Positions 34,724 through 43,562 of a stretch of 64,000 nucleotides of DNA are shown one piece after another. A program made the translations under genes and the position numbers. The DNA lies in NCBI GenBank assembly GCA_016713025.1, contig JADJPZ010000004.1:2790001-2854000 (forward strand), in the 5' to 3' direction. Position 1 is the stretch's first letter. Every line of letters starts with the position of its first letter. This DNA comes from Saprospiraceae bacterium. Lineage in GTDB: Bacteria > Bacteroidota > Bacteroidia > Chitinophagales > Saprospiraceae. The notes beneath the pieces are model-generated. The model was given only the letters and a program-made list of their open reading frames with translations, did not search any database and was not told the origin of the DNA.

Positions 34724-34956
34724 TAGACCGCGTACTGAAAAGTTTTATATCTTACTATGTTATTAGCAAACATGATGCAGGCTAAAATATCTTCTTTTTC
34801 TAAAGACGGATAGTCATCAAGAATTTCTTGATAAGTCATCCCGCTTGATAACAATTCGAGAATTAACTCCACTGAATACCTCATGCCTCTGATAGTTGGT
34901 TTACCAAAACATATATTTGGATCAATGGTGATTCGATTTTTTATATCTAAGGCCAT
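34723..34956 (-). CDS. DUF433 antitoxin (copy A)
   Basis: 77 residues. RITIDPNICFGKPTIRGMRYSVELILELLSSGMTYQEILDDYPSLEKEDILACI is the full DUF433 winged-helix-type signature. Its stop overlaps the DUF5615 start, so the pair is translated together. This copy is intact, unlike copy B, which carries one extra T. Confidence 0.86.
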   Translation of the reverse strand: MALDIKNRITIDPNICFGKPTIRGMRYSVELILELLSSGMTYQEILDDYPSLEKEDILACIMFANNIVRYKTFQYAV

Positions 34957-35128
34957 ATTTGCTGGACTTTACATGAATTAATAAACTCAATAACAATGAT
35001 CTACAACGGTTTGTTTTTCAATCCGATTCGTAATGCGTTTGCTTTACCACTTATCAGTGCAATAATTTTTTTTATTCATTGGAATTCTCTTAAATCCGTC
35101 GTAACTTCCAAGCTCAGATGCAGTATCT

Positions 35129-35540
35129 TTAGGCTTCTTGCTTAAATTGTATGAGGGGCTCATTTTTATTATCCAGGATAGTGCTAAAAGCAGATCGCTT
35201 ATCCAAAATTTGTTGTGCTAATGCCACTAATTCTTGAATATCTATATCCGAAGATTCATTCAATAGCACATCATCATTAGCAGGCTCGAATTCCAAAGCG
35301 CCCATACCTCGCTTTCCAATATAACAAAGTCTATCTATTGGGGTAATTTCTACGGTTTTACCTCTTATGGAAAACCACTCATCTATGACACTATTGCCAT
35401 AATCATCTGGCAGAGCGTCTGCAATCAATCCCGGAAGTCCTTTAAATGTTTTTGATTTAAGATTTGAAAAAGAAAAAACAGGGCTGCAACTAAATTGGAT
35501 CCTATAAATCCTGCACCACCAGTGACTAAAATGTTTTGCA
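35129..35540 (-). pseudogene. HipA fragment joined to an epimerase 5' end (copy A)
   Basis: From 35540 the sequence reads as the epimerase start (MQNILVTGGAGFIGSNLVAAL). It then switches to FSFSNLKSKTFKGLPGLIADALPDDYGN, the N-terminal part of a HipA kinase toxin, which ends before the GTSAGG segment. A six-A run near 35472 puts the two parts out of frame here, and copy B has seven. Neither gene is functional. Confidence 0.8.
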
Positions 35541-35825
35541 TTTAATTTTTTATTATGGATTTAGGCAATTTGCCAAACGGCTGATTTATTGATTTGGTGA
35601 ACTGTACAATTGGTACATTTTCTTTTTTACAACATTCATCTCAGCAGTTCCGCAGTTCTTTTAATGATCTGATTATCTGCTATTTTGAACATTTCAGCAT
35701 CAGATCATTTGTAAAGCTTCGCCGCTGATAAGTCGCAAGTACTTGATCTGAGGGCCATTCCATGTATGGTTTCCTTTGGATGTATATTGAGTAGCAAAGT
35801 TACTCATTTTTGGGTGATGGTGTTT

Positions 35826-36250
35826 TTTTTTGGACGCTAATTAACGCTAATTTCGCTAATTATGGATTTTTAAATTTGTGTAATTCGTGAAAATTCGCGT
35901 CTATTCTTTTTTACGCTAATTGACGCTGATTACGCTAATTATTCATTTTTAAAATTCGTGTAATTTGTGAAAATTCGCGTTTACTTTCTTTTTGGACGCT
36001 AATTAACGCTGATTACGCTAATTATTCATTTTTAAAATTCGTGTAATTTGTGAAAATTCGCGTTTACTTTCTTTTTGGACGCTAATTAACGCTGATTTCG
36101 CTAATTACTGGGCCGCTTATTTTTATACGCTAATTAACGCTGATTTCGCTAATTATTTTTTTTTAAAATTCGTGTAATTCGTGAAAATTCGCGTCTCTGA
36201 TTTTTTTAGACGCTAATTGACGCTGATTACGCTAATTATTATTACCTGAA
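35826..36250. repeat. ACGCTAATT tandem array, about 83-bp period
   Basis: Units beginning ACGCTAATTAACGCTGATT start at 35834, 35912, 35996, 36079, 36127 and 36210. Spacings are 78, 84, 83, 48 and 83 bp. Each also contains GTGTAATT..GTGAAAATTCGCGT. The same repeat flanks both GxxExxY genes at 38415 and 40341. Confidence 0.85.
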
Positions 36251-36276
36251 TGAAGCAATGGATGGTTGGGCTATTT

Positions 36277-36573
36277 CTAGCTTAGGATCCTCGCTAAGCT
36301 AAATGGCGTTTCATCCTTGTCAAATGGCTTACTCCAGGCAAATAGTACGTCCGGACAAAAGTCTAGTTCGTTAGGCCAAACTAAGGTACCATAAGTATCT
36401 AATTTTACTTCTCCAAAAAATTTCTTATTTCTTAAACGATTTATCATTTTACTTTTCGGATACTCTTCAATAATTTTAGTTAAATCGACATAACGTACTT
36501 CATTATTGCTGAACAAACAATATATTATCTTTTTATCAGCATCAATTCTAATTATTTCCTTTATATTAACCAT
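36277..36573 (-). CDS. DUF2442 protein
   Basis: 98 residues. EVRYVDLTKIIEEYP and a C-terminal GTLVWPNELDFCPDVLFAWSKP are typical of DUF2442. It commonly follows a DUF4160 gene, as here with 10 nt between them. The pair resembles toxin-antitoxin type modules, though function is unproven. Confidence 0.82.
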   Translation of the reverse strand: MVNIKEIIRIDADKKIIYCLFSNNEVRYVDLTKIIEEYPKSKMINRLRNKKFFGEVKLDTYGTLVWPNELDFCPDVLFAWSKPFDKDETPFSLARILS

Positions 36574-36583
36574 AATAAAATAA

Positions 36584-36847
36584 TTATTTTAGAGGCGCAA
36601 TTTTTTTCCACTTATCAGGAGATTCAGAAAGTTTTAAAAAATTTTCAATTAATTCATCTTCGTGAATGATCGCCCAAGCCTGTACCAATTTCAAGACTTT
36701 ACCAGGTAAAAATCCATCCAGTACTTCTTTTTCATGTATGTCTACTATGGCTTTATATTCATTATATTCTACATGAAAATGTGGTGGGGCATGATCTTTA
36801 AAAAACATTTTTATAATAATCCCATAAAAGCGACTTATTTCTGGCAT
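36584..36847 (-). CDS. DUF4160 protein
   Basis: 87 residues from the start chosen here. MPEISRFYGIIIKMFFKDHAPPHFHVEYNEYKAIVDI is the DUF4160 signature with conserved HAPPHFH. The open frame extends upstream to 37027, but those 60 residues are unlike the family and look like a fragment of another gene, so I start at the ATG at 36847. Forms a pair with DUF2442. Confidence 0.78.
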   Translation of the reverse strand: MPEISRFYGIIIKMFFKDHAPPHFHVEYNEYKAIVDIHEKEVLDGFLPGKVLKLVQAWAIIHEDELIENFLKLSESPDKWKKIAPLK

Positions 36848-37053
36848 AAATACAAATATATTGGTTTTTATTAAATTTTTTATTCCTTTTGAGTCAAAAT
36901 ATTTCATAGAATGATTAAAATTCATTACATCTGCTTCATAAAGAAAAAACCATTCATTTTCAAGGGTGCCCAGCAGAGCTGGATGATAAGTTGAACGCAT
37001 CCGTCGGGCTGGAGAAGCCGAAACCACTTTAGGGGACTCCCTTTTGCTACAAC

Positions 37054-38337
37054 CTATAATCTACCATCCACCATCTCCTTAGGTAGCACCGCCTTGACAT
37101 CAAAGACCACGGATCTGTTCTTTTTTATGCTCTCTAAAGGTAGAGACTCGAAAGTCTTGTGTGCCACTGCTAATATCACAGCGTCATATTTTGTATCAGG
37201 TAATTTACTGTACGATGAGATGCCATATTCATGCCTGACTTCTTCAGGATTGGCCCAAGGATCGTAGATATCAACGTTCAGGTTATAGGTCTTGAGTTCA
37301 TGATAGATGTCAATCGCTTTGGTATTACGTATATCGGGACAATTCTCTTTGAAGGTAATACCCAGCATGAGGATATTGCTTCCTTTTACAGGAATTTCTT
37401 TTTTTACCATCAACTTGATGACTTCGGTAGCCACATGCTGGCCCATAGAGTCGTTCAGCCTTCGTCCGGCCAGGATAATTTCCGGGTGGTAACCTACCTC
37501 CTGGGCCTTCTGGGCCAGATAATATGGATCCACTCCGATACAGTGTCCGCCCACCAGGCCCGGTTTAAACGGGAGAAAGTTCCACTTGGTACCTGCCGCA
37601 GCTAGCACTTCATGGGTATCTATGCCCATACGATTAAATATTTTGCTCAGTTCATTGACAAAAGCGATATTTATATCCCGTTGACTGTTTTCGATCACTT
37701 TGGCAGCTTCAGCAACCTTGAGGGATGTCGCTTTGTAGGTCCCTGCGGTAATAACCGATTTATACAATTGGTCTACTAATTCGGCGGCTTCAGGCGTAGA
37801 GCCGGAAGTTACTTTGAGTATTTTAGATACGGTATGCTCTTTGTCACCGGGATTGATCCGTTCAGGGCTATACCCTACAAAAAAGTCTATATTAAATTTT
37901 AATCCGGATACACGTTCCAAAACAGGTACACACTCATCTTCCGTCACCCCGGGGTATACAGTAGATTCGTATATGACATAATCTCCCTTTTTGAGTACCT
38001 TACCTACGGATTCACTGGCTTTGTATAAGGGCGTGAGCACTGGTCTATTGTTTTTATCTGTAGGTGTAGGTACAGTAACCACAAAAGTATTGCACAAGGC
38101 TATATCGTTTAGTTCATCCGAAACATACAATCCGTCGTGATCAAAATCTAGTGATGATGCTAATACTTCATTTAATAAATCATCTTCCACTTCTAGTGTG
38201 GAATCCTTTCCACTTCTTAATTCCTGAATACGGTTTTTGTTGATATCAAATCCTACAGTTACGTATTTTTTGGCAAATTCTACGGCTAGTGGAAGTCCTA
38301 CGTAGCCTAGACCAATGACTGCTATTTTGTGATTCAT
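37054..38337 (-). CDS. WbpO/TviB-type UDP-HexNAc 6-dehydrogenase (1)
   Basis: 427 residues. NAD-binding IAVIGLGYVGLPLAVEF at the N-terminus, VPTPTDKNN, YESTVYPGVTEDECVPVLE, the central KVAEAAKVIENSQRDINIAFVNE helix and the active-site cysteine in GGHCIGVDPYYL near residue 266. It oxidises C6 of a UDP-HexNAc to the uronic acid. With the C4-epimerase encoded at 38884-39831 it forms a TviB/TviC (WbpO/WbpP) pair, so UDP-GalNAcA is likely. The GxxExxY gene has slipped between the two. This is the parent of the fragments at 32636, 34021 and 42040. Confidence 0.9.
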   Translation of the reverse strand: MNHKIAVIGLGYVGLPLAVEFAKKYVTVGFDINKNRIQELRSGKDSTLEVEDDLLNEVLASSLDFDHDGLYVSDELNDIALCNTFVVTVPTPTDKNNRPVLTPLYKASESVGKVLKKGDYVIYESTVYPGVTEDECVPVLERVSGLKFNIDFFVGYSPERINPGDKEHTVSKILKVTSGSTPEAAELVDQLYKSVITAGTYKATSLKVAEAAKVIENSQRDINIAFVNELSKIFNRMGIDTHEVLAAAGTKWNFLPFKPGLVGGHCIGVDPYYLAQKAQEVGYHPEIILAGRRLNDSMGQHVATEVIKLMVKKEIPVKGSNILMLGITFKENCPDIRNTKAIDIYHELKTYNLNVDIYDPWANPEEVRHEYGISSYSKLPDTKYDAVILAVAHKTFESLPLESIKKNRSVVFDVKAVLPKEMVDGRL

Positions 38338-38414
38338 TTATTTTTATTAATTTTTAACGCTAATTTCGCTAATTTTATGTTTTGTAATTTGCGTAATCTG
38401 TGAAAATTTGCGTA

Positions 38415-38816
38415 TTAAGTTGTTTTGTAATGATCAGAATTTATTACACGTTTATGCTCCAGAGATGAAGCACCAAAATTAATTATTAAACCTAGCGGAC
38501 TTTTAGCAATAGAAATATAATTTAAAGTGATTGGGATAAAATCTTCGTGAATAAACTCGCATGCTTTTACTTCAAGAATTAAATCATCATACACTACAAA
38601 AGCTGCATAAAACTTATGTTTTAAAACAGTGTTTTTATATGCTACATTATACTCAACCTCACGACGAAAAGGAATTTTATTAAGTTTAAACTCATATTCC
38701 ATTGCGTCTTTGTAAACAACTTCTCTTAGCCCACGACCCAAAATTCTATGAATTTCCAAACAAATACCGATAACTTTGTAACATTCGGTTTTATATATGA
38801 GCTCGTTTTTGTACAT
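38415..38816 (-). CDS. GxxExxY protein (PD-(D/E)XK-like) 1
   Basis: 133 residues. The family motif appears as GLREVVY within IHRILGRGLREVVYKDAMEYE. The nuclease-like core is FYAAFVVYDDLILEVKAC (D...E.K) and the C-terminus is SPLGLIINFGASSLEHKRVI. Function unknown. ACGCTAATT/GCGAAAATTCGCG repeats lie immediately on both sides (38355-38415 and 38830-38862). It separates two genes of one sugar pathway, so it probably arrived as an insertion. Confidence 0.88.
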   Translation of the reverse strand: MYKNELIYKTECYKVIGICLEIHRILGRGLREVVYKDAMEYEFKLNKIPFRREVEYNVAYKNTVLKHKFYAAFVVYDDLILEVKACEFIHEDFIPITLNYISIAKSPLGLIINFGASSLEHKRVINSDHYKTT

Positions 38817-38883
38817 AAATTAGTTTTTCTATAATTCGAGTAATCTGCGAAAATTCGCGTTGAACTTCCATTAAGCCATTACC

Positions 38884-39831
38884 TTAATTTTTATAAAAAT
38901 GAAAAGCCCTTTCCAATCCTTCTTTTAATTTTATCTTTCCTGAATATCCAAGAAGATTTTCAGCTTTCTCAATACTGGCCAGACTATGTGGTATGTCACC
39001 TGATCTATTTGGACCATGTATAGCATCTACCTTACACTGAGTCACAGCTTTGATATTTTGCCAAAGTTCATTCAAAGTGGTTCGTTCGCCACATGCGATG
39101 TTATATACTTGATTAATAGCAGCTCCATTATCTGTAAATAGACCTAAAATATTGGCTTCAACCGCATTGTCTACGTAGGTAAAGTCCCGGCTATTATTAC
39201 CATCACCGTTAATAGTCGGACCTTTGCCTTCTATAGCAGCTTTAAAAAACAAAGGTATTACAGCTGCATAAGCACCATTGGGATCTTGTTTTGGCCCATA
39301 AACATTAAAATACCTTAAGCCGATGTATTCAAAATTAAAAGACCTGGCAAAAACATCAGCATAAAGTTCATTTACGTATTTAGTTACTGCATAAGGAGAC
39401 AAAGGCTTACCTATAATATGTTCTACTTTGGGCAAGCCTTCACTGTCACCATAAGTAGATGACGAAACTGCAAAAACAACCCTTTTTACTCTGTTTTCAA
39501 CTGCAGCATTAAAAATATGGAGTGTACCATCTACATTTACGGCATTAGTAGTTACAGGATCTTTGATGCTTCTTGGAACAGATCCCAAAGCTGCTTGGTG
39601 ACTGATGAGATCGACCCCTTCTGTAGCTGTCAGACAAGCATCATAATCTCTGATATCACCTTCAAAAAACTCAAACTTAGGATGCCCAATAAACGCTTCG
39701 ATATTTTTTTTAAAACCTGTTGCAAAATTGTCCATCACCCTGACCAACCCTACCCGTTCATCTTCTAACAGGGCTGCAACTAAATTGGATCCTATAAATC
39801 CGGCACCACCTGTGACTAAAATGTTTTGCAT
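38884..39831 (-). CDS. WbpP/TviC-type UDP-HexNAc C4-epimerase
   Basis: 315 residues, extended SDR. NAD motif ILVTGGAGFIGSNLVAAL, catalytic region VSSSTYGDSEG with the YAVTK tyrosine-lysine pair near residue 147, then LRYFNVYGPKQDPNGAYAAVIP and DFTYVDNAVEAN. It interconverts UDP-GlcNAc and UDP-GalNAc or their uronic acids. Its 5' end plus upstream DNA recur at 35480-35760 and 43500-43780, and its 3' end recurs in the HepT chimera at 45695, so this gene has been a repeated recombination partner. Confidence 0.9.
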   Translation of the reverse strand: MQNILVTGGAGFIGSNLVAALLEDERVGLVRVMDNFATGFKKNIEAFIGHPKFEFFEGDIRDYDACLTATEGVDLISHQAALGSVPRSIKDPVTTNAVNVDGTLHIFNAAVENRVKRVVFAVSSSTYGDSEGLPKVEHIIGKPLSPYAVTKYVNELYADVFARSFNFEYIGLRYFNVYGPKQDPNGAYAAVIPLFFKAAIEGKGPTINGDGNNSRDFTYVDNAVEANILGLFTDNGAAINQVYNIACGERTTLNELWQNIKAVTQCKVDAIHGPNRSGDIPHSLASIEKAENLLGYSGKIKLKEGLERAFHFYKN

Positions 39832-40075
39832 TTAATTTTTTATTATGGATTTAGGCAATTTGCCAAACGGCTGATTTATTGATTTGGTGAACTGTACAAT
39901 TGGTACATTTTCTTTTTTACAACATTCATCTCAGCAGTTCCGCAGTTCTTTTAATGATCTGATTATCTGCTATTTTGAACATTTCAGCATCAGATCATTT
40001 GTAAGGCTTCGCCGCTGATAAGTCGCAAGGACTTGATCTATAATGTGTTAGAAATGATACCACTTTTGGACTGAA
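39832..40075. repeat. Upstream region of the epimerase, third copy of a shared arm
   Basis: GGATTTAGGCAATTTGCCAAACGGC through CGCCGCTGATAAGTCGCAAG matches 35545-35750 and 43565-43770 closely. It contains a hairpin around TGATCTGATTATC...CAGATCA and presumably the epimerase promoter. Confidence 0.75.
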
Positions 40076-40116
40076 AACGAGTAGTAAAGTTACTCATTTT
40101 TGGGTGATGGTGTTTT

Positions 40117-40340
40117 TGGGGTAATTAACGCTATCTATGGTTTTAATTTGTGTATTCGTGAAAATTCCGTCTATCTTTACGCTTTGACGCTGATTACGCT
40201 AAATACTGGGCCGCTTATTTTTATATGCTAATTAACGCTGATTGCGCTAATTATGGATTTTTAAATTTGTGTAATTCGTGAATATTCGCGTTTACTTTCT
40301 TTTTGGACGCTAATTGACGCTGATTTCGCTAATTATTGGT
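40117..40340. repeat. ACGCTAATT-type repeat block
   Basis: Partly decayed copies of the 83-bp unit (near 40177, 40226 and 40308), including the same CTGGGCCGCTTATTTTTATA stretch seen at 36110. It runs up to the stop codon of the GxxExxY gene at 40341. Confidence 0.75.
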
Positions 40341-40733
40341 TTATAAATGGTCTGAGTTTATTACTCTTTTGTACTCTAGGGATGGGCCGCCAAAATTAAT
40401 TATCAATCCTAAAGGACTTTTTGCAATTGAGATATAATTTAAAGTAATTGGTATAAAGTCATCATGAATGAATTCGCAGGCTTTAACCTCTAAAATCAAG
40501 TTATTATGTACGACAAAGTCAGCATAAAAATTATGTTTTAAAATGATGTCTTTATATCCAACCTGAAACTCCTTTTCCCTTTCAAATGGAACTTGATGTT
40601 GCTTAAATTCATACTCCATAGCATCTTTATATACAACTTCTCTGAGTCCTCGTCCTAATACCCTATGTATTTCCATACAAATTCCAATAATGTTATAGCA
40701 TTCATGCTTCATTATTAGGTCAGACTTCATCAT
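40341..40733 (-). CDS. GxxExxY protein (PD-(D/E)XK-like) 2
   Basis: 130 residues, closely related to the protein at 38415-38816 (GRGLREVVYKDAMEYEF, FYADFVVHNNLILEVKACEF, SPLGLIINFGGPSLE). In the core the first protein has VVYDD where this one has VVHNN, so one acidic residue is lost. The gene lies inside ACGCTAATT repeats on both sides (40308-40340 and 40753-40785). Possibly a duplicated cassette. Confidence 0.87.
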   Translation of the reverse strand: MMKSDLIMKHECYNIIGICMEIHRVLGRGLREVVYKDAMEYEFKQHQVPFEREKEFQVGYKDIILKHNFYADFVVHNNLILEVKACEFIHDDFIPITLNYISIAKSPLGLIINFGGPSLEYKRVINSDHL

Positions 40734-40853
40734 AATATCATTTTTTTGGAGACGCTAATTAACGCTGATTACGCTAAAATTATTTATCTAAATGAAGAGT
40801 GGATGGCTGGGCTTATGGAAGCTTTGACGTGGTACATAATGAAGGGTAATTTA

Positions 40854-41045
40854 TTATGCTACTTCATATTCTACTTTCAACGGAGATAGGTTAGACTTTG
40901 ATGCATTGAGTACTTCAATGCCGATCAGCTCTCCGGTTGATGCAAAATCAAGGATAACACCATTTCTTTCGTCTGTATCTGCAATTGTCAATTCATTTAA
41001 TTGTATGTACAGTATATCAGTCTCTTTATCATATTTAACTTTCAT
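40854..41045 (-). CDS. DUF2283 protein (putative antitoxin)
   Basis: 63 residues. MKVKYDKETDILYIQLNE, then GVILDFASTGELIGIEVLNAS, is the DUF2283 pattern. It is 9 nt downstream of a DUF4258 gene, a recurrent pairing that resembles toxin-antitoxin modules. Confidence 0.83.
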   Translation of the reverse strand: MKVKYDKETDILYIQLNELTIADTDERNGVILDFASTGELIGIEVLNASKSNLSPLKVEYEVA

Positions 41046-41054
41046 ATCACAAGG

Positions 41055-41309
41055 TTAATAATATTTAGAAATTTTTGATGTACGATATAAGGTTTTAATT
41101 AGTCCGGGATTTCTGTTCCCATTAACAAATATTCTGATAAGAAATCTACTATCTTCATCTGTCACAAATATTTTTTGATAAACATATTGCTCATCTTCAA
41201 GCTTAATAACATCATCAGGATATTGTAAAGTTCCCAAAGCTTCATCCATTGATATATGTCTTAATAACATCTGATCATGAGCATGTTTTGAAAAAGTAAA
41301 TTCTGTCAT
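41055..41309 (-). CDS. DUF4258 protein (putative toxin)
   Basis: 84 residues. FTFSKHAHDQMLLRHISMDEALGTL, then ETDED-like SRFLIRIFVNGNRNPGLIKTLYRTSKISKYY, fits DUF4258, a RelE-like small fold. Its partner DUF2283 follows immediately. Activity is inferred from pairing only. Confidence 0.82.
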   Translation of the reverse strand: MTEFTFSKHAHDQMLLRHISMDEALGTLQYPDDVIKLEDEQYVYQKIFVTDEDSRFLIRIFVNGNRNPGLIKTLYRTSKISKYY

Positions 41310-41369
41310 TAATAATTTTTTTCCTTTTAGTTAATGGATACTTCTTTTTTTAAATCTGAAGGGCCATAG

Positions 41370-41585
41370 TCACAACTTCCAATAATTTTCGAATTCTTTA
41401 CCATTCTTTACCCCTTTGATATCAAAAAGCAACACTTCGCCATTGGATAATTGCACCAGATCAGCTTTACTTAAAAGCCTGTATTCTTTATGCCCAACAG
41501 CGATCACTACAGCGTCATATGTGCCTACAGGAGCATCGATCATAGAGATTCCATATTCGTGAGCCACCTCATTAGCGGACTCCAC
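41370..41585 (-). pseudogene. 3' fragment of a second type of UDP-sugar dehydrogenase
   Basis: ANEVAHEYGISMIDAPVGTYDAVVIAVGHKEY to FDIKGVKNGKEFENYWKL matches the last about 70 residues of the dehydrogenase at 50234-51520, not the one at 37054. Upstream of ANEVAH the sequence changes into a YoeB-type toxin remnant. So a second copy of that dehydrogenase once existed here. Confidence 0.85.
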
Positions 41586-41591
41586 AAACCC

Positions 41592-41760
41592 GCATATTTG
41601 TACTTTAGTGGTTCAGGTTTGCCTATGCCTTTGAATGGGTTTTGTTCAATAGAATGTAACAAATTTGTAATTTTAAGAAGGATTGATTTATTATTCTACT
41701 CTTTCCAATACTTTATGTCAGACAGAACTTGTTGAGTATAAGCTATTTCCACAAATCTTC
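41592..41760 (-). pseudogene. Truncated YoeB/Txe toxin remnant
   Basis: Minus-strand translation gives AYTQQVLSDIKYWKE, a stop, then SILLKITNLLHSIEQNPFKGIGKPEPLKYKYAGLW, the recognisable YoeB body, cut off before the catalytic SRRI...HY end, where the dehydrogenase fragment begins. Compare the complete toxin at 51943-52218. It follows its antitoxin gene (41743-41946). Confidence 0.75.
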
Positions 41761-41946
41761 AGTTTTAATAAACTGAATCTTGCCTTCTTGTCCTTCCCGA
41801 ATACTTTTGTCCAATTTATCAGCGAATTCTTTATTATAAGAATCTATTTCTTCCGATTCTATAGTATATGTTATTTTCATCTTCTTTAAGAGTTCTTTTA
41901 ACAGATGTATGTCCTTAGAATTAGATTTTACAATTAAAGTTTCCAA
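41743..41946 (-). CDS. DUF2683-like antitoxin (copy B)
   Basis: 67 residues, the same protein as at 33724-33927. It precedes a truncated YoeB toxin gene. The antitoxin alone is intact and may still bind its operator or neutralise the YoeB made from 51943-52218, though that pair has its own antitoxin. Confidence 0.7.
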   Translation of the reverse strand: METLIVKSNSKDIHLLKELLKKMKITYTIESEEIDSYNKEFADKLDKSIREGQEGKIQFIKTEDLWK

Positions 41947-42039
41947 ATCGTTATTTTTATTTTGAATAAAATTATGAATTTTAAAATTTTGTTTTTAAAA
42001 TGCTAAAGTTGGTTTCTAGTGCTTACTGCTAGGGTACAT

Positions 42040-42348
42040 TTAAAGCCTCCCATCCACCATCTCCTTTGGCAACACCGCCTTGACATCAAAGACCACGGAT
42101 TTGTTCTTTTTTATGCTCTCTATAGGTAGTGACTCAAAAGTCTTGTGTGCCACTGCCAAAATCACTGCGTCATATTTTGTATCAGGTAGTTTATTGTATG
42201 ATGAGATTCCATATTCATGCCTGACTTCTTCAGGATTGGCCCACGGATCATAGATATCCACGTACAGGTTATAGGTCTTGAGTTCATGATAGATGTCTAT
42301 GACCTTAGTATTGCGGATATCGGGATACTTCTTTAATGAGATATTCAT
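42040..42348 (-). pseudogene. 3' fragment of UDP-sugar dehydrogenase (copy B)
   Basis: About 95 C-terminal residues (PDIRNTKV to MVDGRL) preceded by the same foreign MNISLKKY as copy A. At the DNA level, long stretches (for example around 42070-42110) are closer to 37085-37125 than to copy A. Confidence 0.85.
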
Positions 42349-42388
42349 TTTTTATCTCCTATGCTACTAAGCCAAAAGACGATAAAAT

Positions 42389-42742
42389 TTATTCATGGAA
42401 AACAATTAATTCTGAATTTAATTCGATAAATGAATAGGTATTGAAATGATTCAGGATATTGACTAAGTTATCATTCAATAGAGTTAAAAGTTGATTATTG
42501 TCTAAATTCCCTGTTGATATGTAAAGTAATTTTTTTGGCTTGCCAGATACTATGTAGGAATTAATAAAATCTTTATCTTTAGTTACTACAATCCGATTTT
42601 GATTTTCTGCAAATCTGATAATCTCATGATCAGGTGTTCTATCTCTCTGAGGTAGTTGATTAACATGCATAACATCAAATCCCTTTTGCGAAAAATATTT
42701 AGATACTTTGTAGGAAATTTGGGCGTCAATCAAAAATTTCAT
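42389..42742 (-). CDS. DUF5615 PIN-like putative toxin (copy B)
   Basis: 117 residues, identical in sequence to the protein at 34370-34723. Its cognate DUF433 gene upstream is frameshifted in this copy. If that is real, the toxin here would depend on the antitoxin from copy A. Confidence 0.82.
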   Translation of the reverse strand: MKFLIDAQISYKVSKYFSQKGFDVMHVNQLPQRDRTPDHEIIRFAENQNRIVVTKDKDFINSYIVSGKPKKLLYISTGNLDNNQLLTLLNDNLVNILNHFNTYSFIELNSELIVFHE

Positions 42743-42976
42743 TAGACCGCGTACTGAAAAGTTTTATATCTTACTATGTTATTAGCAAACATGATGCAGG
42801 CTAAAATATCTTCTTTTTCTAAAGACGGATAGTCATCAAGAATTTCTTGATAAGTCATCCCGCTTGATAACAATTCGAGAATTAACTCCACTGAATACCT
42901 CATGCCTCTGATAGTTGGTTTACCAAAACATATATTTGGATCAATGGTGATTCGATTTTTTTATATCTAAGGCCAT
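42742..42976 (-). pseudogene. DUF433 antitoxin with a single-T frameshift (copy B)
   Basis: Same as 34723-34956 except for seven T instead of six near 42962, which shifts the frame after about five codons. Otherwise intact, so a homopolymer sequencing error is a strong alternative. Confidence 0.75.
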
Positions 42977-43214
42977 ATTTGCTGGACTTTACATGAATTA
43001 ATAAACTCAATAACAATGATCTACAACGGTTTGTTTTTCAATCCGATTCGTAATGCGTTTGCTTTACCACTTATCAGTGCAATAATTTTTTTTATTCATT
43101 GGAATTCTCTTAAATCCGTCGTAACTTCCAAGCTCAGATGCAGTATCTTTAGGCTTCTTGCTTAAATTGTATGAGGGGCTCATTTTTATTATCCAGGATA
43201 GTGCTAAAAGCAGA

Positions 43215-43562
43215 TCACTTATCCAAAATTTGTTGTGCTAATGCCACTAATTCTTGAATATCTATATCCGAAGATTCATTCAATAGCACATCATCATTAA
43301 CAGGCTCGAATTCCAAAGCGCCCATACCTCGCTTTCCAATATAACAAAGTCTATCTATTGGGGTAATTTCTACGGTTTTACCTCTTATGGAAAACCACTC
43401 ATCTATGACACTATTGCCATAATCATCTGGCAGAGCGTCTGCAATCAATCCCGGAAGTCCTTTAAATGTTTTTGATTTAAGATTTGAAAAAGAAAAAAAC
43501 AGGGCTGCAACTAAATTGGATCCTATAAATCCTGCACCACCAGTGACTAAAATGTTTTGCAT
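43215..43562 (-). pseudogene. In-frame epimerase-HipA chimera (copy B)
   Basis: 115 residues. The first 21 are the epimerase NAD-binding start (MQNILVTGGAGFIGSNLVAAL). The rest is HipA (FFSFSNLKSKTFKGLPGLIADALPDDYGN, RGKTVEITPIDRLCYIGKRGMGALEFEP). With a seven-A run the two are in frame, unlike copy A. It could be translated from the epimerase start signals, but neither fold would be complete. Confidence 0.8.

Larger units (their letters stand above)
33694..35760. repeat. 2.07-kb direct repeat, copy A
   Basis: Aligns with 41715-43780 over its entire length and is almost identical outside about 34040-34310. It contains an antitoxin gene, a dehydrogenase 3' fragment, a DUF5615/DUF433 pair, a HipA fragment and the 5' end and upstream region of an epimerase gene. 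The last 280 bp also match 39760-40040, the region around the start of the intact epimerase. Confidence 0.88.

Noticed and set aside
35826..36250. Possible CRISPR array because of regular spacing
   Set aside because: Units of about 83 bp are repeated throughout with no unique spacers, and no cas genes are present.
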